Of a DNA stretch of 64,000 nt, positions 19,191 through 28,700 are shown one piece after another. The notes beneath the pieces were generated by a model that was not told where the DNA came from, searched no databases, and saw only the letters and a list, made by a program, of their open reading frames with translations. Each line of letters begins with the position of its first letter. The stretch's first letter is position 1. The DNA comes from Bacteroidales bacterium UBA5515 (GTDB taxonomy: Bacteria > Bacteroidota > Bacteroidia > Bacteroidales > P3), in the NCBI GenBank assembly GCA_002423895.1, contig DIOL01000012.1, positions 245,430-309,429 on the forward strand, written 5' to 3'. Both the position numbers and the translations under genes were made by a program.

Positions 19191-20249
19191 ATGAAAAAAT
19201 ATATTTTAATGGTATTTATGCTTGCTTTAGGATTGTCTTCAATCTCTGCTGAAGCTCAAAAGAGACTACCAGCAAAGAAGAGACAAGCCATCGAGCAAAC
19301 CATGTATCAAATGGATTATCCAAAAGCTTTGGAAGCTGTAAATGCAGAGCTTCAAACATACCCTGAAGACTACGATTTGAATCTTTTCAAAGCAATTTGT
19401 AATTCAGCAATAAAAGAAAATAATCAAGATGCAGTTGCTTCTTATGAAAAAGCAATTTCAGTTGCAAAAACAACTTGCCAAAAGAATGAAGCAAGATACT
19501 ACTTAGCTAAACATTATTGCGAGTTGGGACAAAAGGAAAAAAGCCTTGAAGTTGCAAACACAATAAAAAACGAAGGAAGACTTGATGACTGTTCTTTAGA
19601 AATGGTTGAAAAATTAGCAAAATCTGCTTGTATGACAAATTGCGATGAAGCAGCAACACAAGCACAAATTGAAAAGCTTAAAAAAGAAGCTCAAGAAAAA
19701 GAAGAAGCTAACAAAAAGAAGATAAGTGAACTTAATAAGAAAGTATCCGAATTGGAGCAAAAAGTTAAAGAAGCTCAAGCTGTAAAAGAAGATACAACTA
19801 AAAAGATTGCAGACCCTTCTAAGCCAATCTCTGCTGATGAAATCTATAAATTGCATTTTGCATTTAACAAATCAGTTTTAGACGCCGAATCAAAAGAAAT
19901 ATTAGATCGCTTTATTGTTTACCTAAAAGCAAACCCTGACATGAAAGTAAAATGTATTGGTCACGCTGATATGATAGGAAGTGAAGAAGCTAACTATATT
20001 ATCTCAAGAGAAAGAGCAGTAAGTGCTAAGAACTATTTAACTTCAAGAGGAATTTCAAGCGATAGAATTCAAATTTCTTATGAAGGAGATAAAAAACCAG
20101 AATTAATAGATGAATTCTTAGTTAAGAAAAACCCTCAATTTAAAGTGGGAGATAACCTAACTAACGATTTCGTTAAAGGACTTACTGGAAAAAAGAAAGC
20201 AAAAGCAAATTATCTAAATAGAAGAGTTGAGTTGATAGCTACCAAATAA
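19191..20249 (+). CDS. OmpA-family protein with TPR-like and coiled-coil N-terminal region
   Basis: The 352-residue product has a signal peptide (cleavage near residue 22, AEA-QK), a helical TPR-like region at about 30-140, a Lys/Glu-rich coiled coil at 158-203 and an OmpA C-terminal peptidoglycan-binding domain from 218. LHFAFNKSVL, GHAD (Asp260) and SRERA (Arg275) are the expected diaminopimelate-binding motifs. Between the last OmpA helix and the final strand NRRVELIA (343-350) there is an insertion of roughly 40 residues (302-340) that the domain usually lacks. It probably anchors the PorP-adhesin assembly to peptidoglycan. A strong terminator follows. Confidence 0.9.
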   Translation: MKKYILMVFMLALGLSSISAEAQKRLPAKKRQAIEQTMYQMDYPKALEAVNAELQTYPEDYDLNLFKAICNSAIKENNQDAVASYEKAISVAKTTCQKNEARYYLAKHYCELGQKEKSLEVANTIKNEGRLDDCSLEMVEKLAKSACMTNCDEAATQAQIEKLKKEAQEKEEANKKKISELNKKVSELEQKVKEAQAVKEDTTKKIADPSKPISADEIYKLHFAFNKSVLDAESKEILDRFIVYLKANPDMKVKCIGHADMIGSEEANYIISRERAVSAKNYLTSRGISSDRIQISYEGDKKPELIDEFLVKKNPQFKVGDNLTNDFVKGLTGKKKAKANYLNRRVELIATK

Positions 20250-20275
20250 GCTTTAAACTTAATAACACTATAACC

Positions 20276-20312
20276 AAAAGTCGCTTCAATTAATTTGAAG
20301 CGACTTTTTTTT
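20276..20312 (+). terminator. Rho-independent terminator of the adhesin operon
   Basis: AAAAGTCGCTTCAA (20276-20289) pairs perfectly with TTGAAGCGACTTTT (20295-20308), a 14-bp stem with a five-base loop running into a T tract to 20312. It lies 26 bases after the OmpA-family stop codon. Confidence 0.93.
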
Positions 20313-20571
20313 GTACTCATTTCTCAAAAATATCCCATTTTAATTACATAAAAATTTAACTTTTAAAATCTTCATTACTCCCATTTTCTTCATTTTAATA
20401 CCACTTAATATATGTTTTGTCCCTAATATTTTATGAATCTTTTAATTTATAAAATGTGAAAATAATACCTATAAAATATATCCAAATTTTAACGAAATTT
20501 TAATGTCTAAAAATATGATATAAAACCCATAAAATCAATAGTATAAAAAATATATCCTTAATTTGTTATAG

Positions 20572-20674
20572 TATAATGCCATTATAAACTAAGTATAATG
20601 GCATTATATGAGATGTTTAATGGCATTATACTTGTAATATAATGCCATTAAACTTATATTATAATGCCATTAAA
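20572..20674. repeat. Five-copy palindromic array forming two consecutive hairpins
   Basis: The core TAATGCCATTA occurs five times in alternating orientation: 20572-20586, 20594-20608 (inverted), 20616-20630 (inverted), 20638-20652 and 20660-20674. Copies 1/2 and 3/4 each form a perfect 15-bp stem with a seven-base loop; copy 5 can replace copy 4. ATGAGATGT follows copies 2 and 5. The array lies in the 906-base gap between the OmpA-family gene and the fimbrial locus. No other gene-like content was seen at 20313-21155 apart from this array and the promoter box at 20932. Confidence 0.9.
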
Positions 20675-20931
20675 TGAGATGTAAAAGAGAATTAACAATT
20701 TTTAAATAGGATTTAGTGACTTTTAATTAAGAAATAAATAGTTTTATGAGCGGTTTAATCTGTAGGAAAATAAGTTAAATCACCTTAAGAGAATATTTAT
20801 AAATATTAATACTTGGGAAAAATTAATATTAAAAATTCTTAACTATATGTTTGATAGCGGAATATAATTCTTATTTTATTTTGTTAATAATTTTGACTAT
20901 TATTTGTAACCTATTAATGAAATTTATTTAT

Positions 20932-20939
20932 TACCTTTG
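20932..20939 (+). promoter_or_regulatory. Candidate -7 box for the fimbrial locus
   Basis: TACCTTTG matches TAnnTTTG exactly. The best TTTG upstream (20903-20906) is 25 bases away, longer than the usual spacing, so only the -7 element is supported. A transcript from here would have a leader of about 210 bases before the gene at 21156. Confidence 0.4.
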
Positions 20940-21155
20940 CCAATTAAATGGCAATTGTGTCTTGTAGGTTTTACAAAATATTATATTGTTATTAATAACT
21001 ACGTTAAACTGAATAGAGTAACTTCCTGAATCATTTGATAAAATTCTTAATAAAACCGTATGCTTTTAAATCAATTTTTTTAATTGATTATGAAGTTATT
21101 GTATTGTAACGCAGTAATTTTGATGACTAAAAAATTGACAACTATTTAATAATAA

Positions 21156-21950
21156 ATGAAATCGTTCAAATGTCTGTTGATATTAATCTTTATACCAATG
21201 GTTATGTTTTCTAAAGACAGTGGTAATGTTTTCAGTAATGATATAGAACATTATTATTCAAATAATAATGATTTGTCGAATATTACTTCCTCTAATGAAG
21301 TTGGACCCAAAAAGTTCAAGAAACCAAAGAGAAAGATAAATAAGAAGAATATAGATATAGGAAACATAATTAACTTTAAAAGAAGACCAGAATTATCCAA
21401 ACGTTATTATACTAAAAGAAAGAAACCAAAAAAAATACCTAATAGAACTCCATTAGCAATTAAATCAAATTTAGTTTTTGCAGCAGCTCTAACTCCCAAT
21501 CTTGCACTGGAATTACCAATAAAAAAACATTTTTCAATTGAACTTTCATCAACCTATAATATATGGGATTTGAAAGGAAATGTTAAATGGAAGAACTTGA
21601 TGGTTATGTCAGATTTTCGCTATTGGCCAAAAAAGAATATGGAAGGGACGTTTTATGGGCTCAATCTCAACTGGGCAAAATATAATATTGGAGGAATACC
21701 AATGCCCTATTTTGCAGAAGCTGATTATTACAGGTATGATGGTTGGACAGCAGGTGTTGGAGTGTCGGCAGGCTATATGTGGTATCTTTCAAGACATTGG
21801 AGCTTTGAAGCAAACATTGGGCTTGGAGTCAACTACACTTCATACGACAAATATCTTCAGCCAGTTTGTGGAGCCTATTGGGGTTCATTTAAAAATATTC
21901 TAATAATGCCAACAAAAATTGGCTTAAGCTTTGTGTATAAATTCAATTAA
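21156..21950 (+). CDS. DUF3575-family outer-membrane protein of the fimbrial locus
   Basis: The 264-residue protein has a signal peptide (hydrophobic 5-18), a lysine- and arginine-rich linker at about 50-100 (KKFKKPKRKINKKN and similar) and a C-terminal DUF3575 beta-barrel-like domain beginning AIKSNLVFAAALTPNLALE. The block continues with a RYWP motif, YGLNLNWAKYN, GWTAGVGVSAGY and a final outer-membrane-type strand ending in F. DUF3575 proteins are often encoded beside FimA/Mfa-type fimbriae in Bacteroidales, and here the next gene, five bases on, is a fimbrillin-like lipoprotein. The basic linker is unusual and might contact lipopolysaccharide or peptidoglycan; its role is unknown. Confidence 0.75.
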   Translation: MKSFKCLLILIFIPMVMFSKDSGNVFSNDIEHYYSNNNDLSNITSSNEVGPKKFKKPKRKINKKNIDIGNIINFKRRPELSKRYYTKRKKPKKIPNRTPLAIKSNLVFAAALTPNLALELPIKKHFSIELSSTYNIWDLKGNVKWKNLMVMSDFRYWPKKNMEGTFYGLNLNWAKYNIGGIPMPYFAEADYYRYDGWTAGVGVSAGYMWYLSRHWSFEANIGLGVNYTSYDKYLQPVCGAYWGSFKNILIMPTKIGLSFVYKFN

Positions 21951-21955
21951 TTAGT

Positions 21956-23155
21956 ATGAAAAGAAATCTACTTTACATATTCTTATTGATAATACCATTG
22001 CTTAGTGGCTGCATAAGCGACGACTGCACCGATTGCGCTGATATGGCTTACGACACAAAAGTTAAATTGAAAGTAACTTGGCCAAGAAGTTTATCTTCCA
22101 ATTCCACAAAATCAGGTAATAATGATATTTATATAAATAATTTCACATTATTTGTCTTTAATAATGACGGAACATTAAATACAGTAAAGAAAGTTAATAA
22201 TCCTGCAGGAACAGGAACAATAACATTCACCACTTCTGTAAATATGAATATTACCTCAGCAGCAAATTATATCTATGCAATTGCAAACTGTGATGACCTT
22301 TTAAGCCCTTCTCCAACATCATCAATAGCAAGGCAGGTCAATGCGAATATGAATAATCTTAAAGCATATTTCGATAATAATTTATCCGTTGCAATAGATA
22401 GTATATCTGATGGTAATCAAATAGTTCTGACAGGCTACACTGATGCCATCATTCAGAGTGGCTCCAACCCATATGAATATGCAGCAACAGTTTACTTGAA
22501 ACCTATAGTTTCAAAATTTGATATTAAAGTTTCAAGCACCTCAGCACCTGCCGACTATATTAACTGTATTCAGACTATTGATGTGTTTGTATTGAACTCA
22601 CGAGCTAAAGCAAAACTATTCTCTCCCAATACCAATTACCCATATCTTCATGGTAAATACGAAACATTTTGGGAGCCATACCCTTATAGAAACTTTGAGT
22701 TTGCTGATACAAATAATCAAAATACTAACTTAGCAAAACAAATAACATATACTCCAGGCACTTCAACTTTTCCCACACCAGAAGTAACCATATATTCTCC
22801 CGAAAACGATATAGTCGATTCTTTAGGCAGTGGGTATAAAACATTGGTAGTCTTAAAAGTCAAGTATAAGATGAAAACAATTGAAGGAGTAGATGAAGAG
22901 TTTACCCGTTTCCTAACTGTTCCACTTAATCCTCCAACTGATTCAATAACTCATGCACCTATTTCAACCCTTTCCAATAAAAGAGGAACAAGATATACAA
23001 TTAACTTCACCCTTTCAGGCAAATACTTTGGAGCAATGTCTCCACTCTCTTCCCTAATGCAACCCTATTCTCCTTTGCCTTACAAAACAACAAAAAATTT
23101 AATATATGTTGAGCCTGAAGACTATTCAACGGTAAAAAGTAGCGTATGGAAATAA
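21956..23155 (+). CDS. FimA/Mfa1-like fimbrillin lipoprotein (first copy)
   Basis: The 399-residue lipoprotein has a type II signal peptide with lipobox LLSGC (Cys19). The mature protein begins with a cysteine-rich stretch (DDCTDCADM) and then a fimbrillin-type beta domain: KVKLKVTWPRS, INNFTLFVFNNDG, and a second domain from about residue 170 (VYLKPIVSKFDIKV). In the type V pilus family such lipoproteins are exported, trimmed by a protease and polymerised by strand exchange. It follows the DUF3575 gene by five bases. It could be a minor or tip subunit rather than the main one; sequence alone does not decide. Confidence 0.72.
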   Translation: MKRNLLYIFLLIIPLLSGCISDDCTDCADMAYDTKVKLKVTWPRSLSSNSTKSGNNDIYINNFTLFVFNNDGTLNTVKKVNNPAGTGTITFTTSVNMNITSAANYIYAIANCDDLLSPSPTSSIARQVNANMNNLKAYFDNNLSVAIDSISDGNQIVLTGYTDAIIQSGSNPYEYAATVYLKPIVSKFDIKVSSTSAPADYINCIQTIDVFVLNSRAKAKLFSPNTNYPYLHGKYETFWEPYPYRNFEFADTNNQNTNLAKQITYTPGTSTFPTPEVTIYSPENDIVDSLGSGYKTLVVLKVKYKMKTIEGVDEEFTRFLTVPLNPPTDSITHAPISTLSNKRGTRYTINFTLSGKYFGAMSPLSSLMQPYSPLPYKTTKNLIYVEPEDYSTVKSSVWK

Positions 23156-23287
23156 ACAAATATAGTATTAACCAATAATTTATTGCTTATGAACAAAAAA
23201 GACACATAAACATTATTATTAACAAAAGAAATCGAAAATTTATTAACAAGACAAATTAAAAATTTACTAATTTAAAATTTAAACAAA

Positions 23288-24517
23288 ATGAAAAAAATCA
23301 AACAATTCAGTTTAAAAGCAACGCTTTTAACAATCGTAGCCGCCCTAACCATAGGATTTACCGGCTGTTCAGACGAACTATCAGGCGACCAAACACAAGG
23401 AAAACCTGGGTATCTAACCGTTAATCTTAGAACACTTAAAACTAAGCAAACTAAATTTACAGGAGATAATCTACTTGACTATCAAACAGTAAAAGACTTT
23501 AATGTTTTTGTGGTTGATGGAGATAATATACTATACAGCAAATATTTTGAAGATGGCGTAGGTGGTGTAGTTTTGGTAAGTGGAGACGATACTGACCCTG
23601 TTTCTAACGATGTTTCCCTTCAAGTTGGAAACTTACCTCTATCTGCTAAGGTTGTAGTAATAGCTAACCACGGAAGTAGAATAACTGGTATAACTACACT
23701 TGCAGGCTTAAGAGCTCAGACTGTAAGCACAGTAAAGGCATTTGACCCTGCTGAAGGATTATTAATGACAGGTGAAGGAACAATAACTGCTTCTGGTCTT
23801 TCTTATACTTCAGCAGTTACTGTATCTCCTGTTTCATCAAAAATTACTGTTAAATGGAATACTACTGCAGGCTCTGATGTAGCACAATACTTTACTATTG
23901 ATAGTATTTTTATTGTAAATGCTGTTCGTCAAACTACACTTCCAATTGTTGGAGGTACAACTATTACTGATTTAATTGTACCTAATCCTAAGCTTGTTTC
24001 TTCAGGTTTTAATTACACAGGACTTGCTACTCCATTAGATTATGATTTATATGCACTTAATTTAGATGCTGCAAATCTAACTACAGCAAACCCTACAGCA
24101 GGTGCTCCTTATCATTTTTATGTTGGAGAAAATTATCATAAAGATATTCCTGCAACAGCTGGTGGAGGAGCTATATATGATGCAACTACTACAAACACTA
24201 CTAACGCAAATACTTTAATCCTTATTAAAGCAGTACCAAATGCAGCTGGGCAAGCAATTTATGGAGCTGCTCCAAGATACTATACCTATGCTTTAAGTAA
24301 GGCAATTGCTAATAATACTTATAACTATACTGGGACTTCTATCACAGGTTGGGATGCAACTAATGGTGGTTTTTCCACAAAAAGAAAAACTAACTATCAA
24401 GTAAACTTTACTTTAGATAACGCTGGAACAACTAATCCGTTTGTACAAGTTAGAACATTAACAGTTACAGTTACAGCTTCAGGTTGGGATGATGTAACAA
24501 CAACTCCTTCTTTCTAA
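23288..24517 (+). CDS. FimA/Mfa1-like fimbrillin lipoprotein (second copy, likely major subunit)
   Basis: The 409-residue lipoprotein has lipobox FTGC (Cys27) after an unusually long basic and hydrophobic leader. The mature part starts GYLTVNLRTLKTKQTKF and VKDFNVFVVDGDN, the fimbrillin N-domain pattern, followed by LPLSAKVVVIANHG and a C-domain from about 185 (VSPVSSKITVKWNT). The end (VRTLTVTVTASGWDD) resembles the C-terminal strand of FimA-type pilins. It has its own 132-base leader and a hairpin after it, which suggests higher, separate expression, as expected for the main shaft subunit. That assignment is inference. Confidence 0.75.
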   Translation: MKKIKQFSLKATLLTIVAALTIGFTGCSDELSGDQTQGKPGYLTVNLRTLKTKQTKFTGDNLLDYQTVKDFNVFVVDGDNILYSKYFEDGVGGVVLVSGDDTDPVSNDVSLQVGNLPLSAKVVVIANHGSRITGITTLAGLRAQTVSTVKAFDPAEGLLMTGEGTITASGLSYTSAVTVSPVSSKITVKWNTTAGSDVAQYFTIDSIFIVNAVRQTTLPIVGGTTITDLIVPNPKLVSSGFNYTGLATPLDYDLYALNLDAANLTTANPTAGAPYHFYVGENYHKDIPATAGGGAIYDATTTNTTNANTLILIKAVPNAAGQAIYGAAPRYYTYALSKAIANNTYNYTGTSITGWDATNGGFSTKRKTNYQVNFTLDNAGTTNPFVQVRTLTVTVTASGWDDVTTTPSF

Positions 24518-24539
24518 ATCTAACATCTAAATAATTAAA

Positions 24540-24571
24540 TAATGGAGAGTGCTCTTGGGTGCTCTTCATTA
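24540..24571 (+). terminator. Hairpin after the second fimbrillin gene
   Basis: TAATGGAGAG (24540-24549) pairs with CTCTTCATTA (24562-24571), one G-U pair, 12-base loop. The run after it is AT-rich (ATTCTAATTATTTT) rather than a clean T tract, so it may be a partial terminator that reduces read-through to the anchor gene. Confidence 0.5.
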
Positions 24572-24584
24572 TTCTAATTATTTT

Positions 24585-24654
24585 AAAGGTAAGAGGTAAA
24601 AGGTAAAAAGTAAAAGGTAAGAGATAAAAAGTAAGAGGTAAAAGGTAAAAACTA
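24585..24654. repeat. Ten-unit heptamer tandem repeat upstream of the fimbrial anchor gene
   Basis: Ten consecutive heptamers with consensus AAAGGTA (variants AGAGGTA, AAAAGTA, AGAGATA, AAAACTA) run without interruption. The tract ends 40 bases before the TTG start of the FimB-like gene. A related ACTATAAACC unit occurs twice just after it. Change in copy number would alter spacing in the leader or promoter of that gene. Confidence 0.92.
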
Positions 24655-24694
24655 TAAACCATAGGCACTAAACTATAAACCCTAAACAAAAGTT

Positions 24695-25657
24695 TTGAAT
24701 AAATACATATACATATTATTACTAATTGCTGCGTTATTCGTTGGTGGTTGTTCAACCATTGAAGATGACTTAAGTGATTGTGTACAGATGAGAGTATATG
24801 TTGATTATGATGATCCTGATGATGTTGAATGGGGAAATTATTATGGAATTAAAACTCTGGACAATAGTCCAAAGGATGTAAAACTCTATATTGCCGACAA
24901 AAACAATACTCTTATTGGAGTACACTATCTAAAAACGCAAAAAGTATATGAACTCCCATATAAAGAATATGACTCTGTATATTATATAGCCGTTGTTTCC
25001 AATCATATATCAGACGATATATTCCCTAATTTTAATTTAGGAGAAAAAATAACCAATCCACTAAAGGCGAGTATTCCATTTATTACTCTAAGAGACGACA
25101 CACCCTACTACGATATAAACAATATCTCTCAATCACCACACGATTTTCAAATGAAATCTGGATATATTCCAACAATAAGAAAAGATAATGAAATGGCTCC
25201 TCACTACATTTATGTTGAAAGAAAGGTTGGAGCAATTAGATGTATTATCATTGGACTTAATGCCTATCTGAATAAAGAAAATGCAGTAATTGCAGCAAAA
25301 GACTCTCCATATTCCGTCATATTTGGAGAAACACCAAAAAACATAGGTTTTGATGGACACTTTATAGAAAACTGGACAAATTATAGACTACCAATTTTAA
25401 CAGAAATAAACGATACAATCACAACAGAATTTGTCAACACATTTCCTTCCTTAAACGATAGGGCAAGTGAAATAAAAATATTTAAACATAACTACCAAGT
25501 ACTAAAGAAAAATGGGGCTAAGAATAATGCTGTTGTTAGAGCAGGAAAACCAATAACAGTGATTATTAATTTTAATGAAACAACATCTCCAAATGATGGA
25601 GGAATGGGAGTAACCACAGACAAATGGGATTCCGTTAATGTAGTTGCTAACTTTTAG
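24695..25657 (+). CDS. FimB/Mfa2-like fimbrial anchor lipoprotein
   Basis: The 320-residue lipoprotein uses a TTG start; the signal peptide with lipobox VGGC (Cys19) begins immediately and no ATG lies before it. The mature start CSTIEDDLSDCVQMRVYVDYD closely follows the pattern of Mfa2/FimB proteins, which cap and anchor the base of FimA/Mfa1 pili at the outer membrane. The rest is a beta-rich two-domain body with an ERKVGAIRCIIIGLN segment at the start of the second domain (about residue 171). It lies behind the heptamer repeat, 177 bases after the second fimbrillin gene. Confidence 0.8.
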   Translation: MNKYIYILLLIAALFVGGCSTIEDDLSDCVQMRVYVDYDDPDDVEWGNYYGIKTLDNSPKDVKLYIADKNNTLIGVHYLKTQKVYELPYKEYDSVYYIAVVSNHISDDIFPNFNLGEKITNPLKASIPFITLRDDTPYYDINNISQSPHDFQMKSGYIPTIRKDNEMAPHYIYVERKVGAIRCIIIGLNAYLNKENAVIAAKDSPYSVIFGETPKNIGFDGHFIENWTNYRLPILTEINDTITTEFVNTFPSLNDRASEIKIFKHNYQVLKKNGAKNNAVVRAGKPITVIINFNETTSPNDGGMGVTTDKWDSVNVVANF

Positions 25658-25700
25658 CACACAAATAAAATAAGACAATAAATAATATCAATATATAATA

Positions 25701-28700
25701 ATGAGGAAATCACTAATCCTAATAATTATAACCCTTATTTTTTTTATGGGGAATAATTGCTTCGCACAAACATTTAGTGGAGGGAATGGTTCAGTTGCTT
25801 TTCCTTATAGAATAAGTAATACTAATGATTTAGATGAGATTGCTTATTATGTAAATTTAACCAATTGGAGGCAAAATAGTTTTAGTGGCAAATACTTTGT
25901 AATGACTACAAACATTACTGTTAATACTTTTACTCCAATAGGAACAAGTAACGATAGGAATTTTCAAGGTAATTTTGATGGGAGAGGCTATACTCTTTCT
26001 TCTGTTAATATTTCATCAAGAAATTATGCTGGAATATTTGGATATATTTCAGGGGCTACAATTAAAAATGTAAGAATAGGAGGAGGAAGTAATATATCTT
26101 CAAATGTTAGTGGTTACACAGGAGCATTAGTTGGATATGCAGTTAATTCAACAATAGATAGTTGTAATTCAACTGTTAATCCATCTGGAAATAATGGATG
26201 TAGATTAGGTGGTTTAATTGGTTATGCTAATGGTTGTACTATTAATAATTGTAGTAGCACTGCAACTTCAAGTATAAATACTAGTCCAAATGGTTATTAT
26301 GGAGGATTAGTTGGTTATGCTGATAACACAACATTTAATAGATGTTATTCAACAGCAGGTATATCAGGTAGTAATAATAGTAAGTTAGGAGGATTATTAG
26401 GATATATTACTAATAATTGCCTTATCAATGAGTGTTATTCAACAGGAATTATTAATATTAATGCTTATGGATATGTAGGGGGATTGGTTGGACAGTCTAT
26501 TGGTTCACAAATTTCTAAATCATATTCAACTTCAAGCATATCAAGTAGTAATGGCTCAAATAATAGGGTAGGAGGATTGGTTGGTTCTGCAGATAATACC
26601 ATAATTAGTAATTGTTATAGTAAAGCATCAATCACTAATATGAATGGCATAGGATATGTAGGAGGATTGGTTGGCGATATTGAAAATGGCACAACTATAT
26701 CAAATTCTTATTCTGCACCTTTAAATTTTACAACAGGTAATGGTACGGGAGGTGCATTATATGGTTATAGTAATTCTAGTTCTAATTCTTACATTAATTC
26801 ATATTATCAAGATAGTTGGGGAAATCAATCAAATGGATCTTCAAGGACACCTGCAGATATGAAAACTTTACAATTTGCTATTGATCTGAATGCTTGTCAA
26901 ACAAATATTTGGAGAGGATTTACTAATAATTATCCAGTTCTTTATTGGGAAGGAACAGGAACAGATCTTCCTTCGTGTTTTGATGGTACTGGAACATTGA
27001 ATGACCCCATTAGAATAAAATATGCAATTGATTTAATTAGAATTTCCAATTCAGTTGCGGGAGGCTCAACATTTTCAGGACAATATTTATTAGTAGAAAA
27101 TGATATTAGCTTTACTACCAATCCTTCAAGAGATAGCTCCCAATACTTTAATCCAATAGGTAATTCGACAAATAGATTTAGTGGGAATTTTAGTGGTGGA
27201 GGTCATAAAATATCAAATCTTACAATTAATTCAGGAACTTATGTTGGTTTATTTGGATATATTTCAAGTGCAACAATTGATAGTCTTGGAATAGAAAATT
27301 TCACATTAAAATCCAATAGATTTGCTGGAGGATTATGTGCATATATTGAAAGTTCAACTATAAAAAGATGTTATTCGTTAGCTTCTCTAACAAGCCTAAA
27401 TAATAGTGATGGAGATTATCCACAAATTGGAGGGTTAATAGGTTGTTCAAATAATTCTACAATTATTAATTGCTACGCAAGAGTTAGTATTGTTCATGGG
27501 ACAACTCTAACATATTATTATAATCCTTCTTATGGAGGGTTAATTGGGCAAATAGCAAATGTGAATGGTTCAACTATAACAAATTGTTATTCTGCTCCAA
27601 TATCTTTACCAAGTACAAATAGTAATCGTCGTGATGTAGGTTCTTTGCTTGGTTATTGTAATAGTGGATACTTAAGTAACCTTAATTTCAGCAATTCATA
27701 TTACTTAAATATAGCAGATGAGACGTCAGCAACCTCTAATTATGGCACAGTAAAGGATTCTATTGAAATGAAATCAGGTTGTTTTGCTGCTACTTTAAAT
27801 TACGGTCAAAGTCCTATTGTATGGTTTAAAGCGAAAAGTCAAGTTAATCAAGGTTATCCTGTTTTATCTTGGCAAAAACTCAGTAATAATCTTTCTGCTG
27901 GTTTTGAAGGGAATTGCTTGGGAGTTACTTATGCTGGTGGGACTCAAACTACACAATATAAAATAAGATATGTAAAAGATTTAATTTACATGTCCAATAT
28001 GGTTAGAAATGATACAAATTATTATAATAAGTATTTCCAATTTCAAAATGATATAAACTATAATAATGGAGTTATTGATAGTTCAAGTTTATTTAATCCA
28101 ATAGGAGATAGTAATAATAATTGTTTTAGTGGTAATATTGATGGGAATGGAAAAATAATATCCAATTTAATTATTTCAAAAAATGATAGTGTTGGATTAT
28201 TTGGATGTATTAGTGGTGCAACAATTCAAAGTTTAGGAATTGCAAATAACTGTTCTTTTACCTCCAAAGTATATGGAGGTTCTTTAGTTGCTTATGCTTC
28301 CAATTCCACAATTGATAAATGTTATTCAAAGGCAAGTTTAACAGGAAATGCAGCAAATAGTAAGATAGGAGGTTTAGCTGGATATATTAATACTACTTCA
28401 ATCAATAACTCTTATAGTAGAACTTCAATAACCAACTCCTCAATTGGTAGTTCTTCAGGAGGGATGGTTTGTTCAATTGATAATAATTCAACCATACTAA
28501 ATAGTTATTCCTCTCCAGTTTCTTTTCCAACGGATGGGACTAGAGGAATATTGGTTGGAAGTATTGCAAATTGCACTAATCCAAGTTTAAATTCTTATTA
28601 TGATTCTACATTTAATGTAAGTAGTATGACAATATTAGGAACATCGCTAACTCTTACTCAAATGAGAACATTGGACTTTGCAATGGCTTTGAATGCCTGT

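Noticed and set aside
19614..19856. 80-residue minus-strand ORF rich in Phe and Ser
   Set aside because: It is the antisense shadow of the Lys/Glu-rich coiled coil of the OmpA-family protein.
20572..20674. Regular repeats that could suggest a CRISPR array
   Set aside because: Copies are in both orientations, the gaps between them are only 7 bases (20616 comes 8 after the second copy), and there are no spacers or cas genes.
24471..24755. 94-residue minus-strand ORF across the heptamer tract
   Set aside because: Its sequence is the low-complexity translation of the heptamer repeat and it overlaps the starts and ends of two real plus-strand genes.
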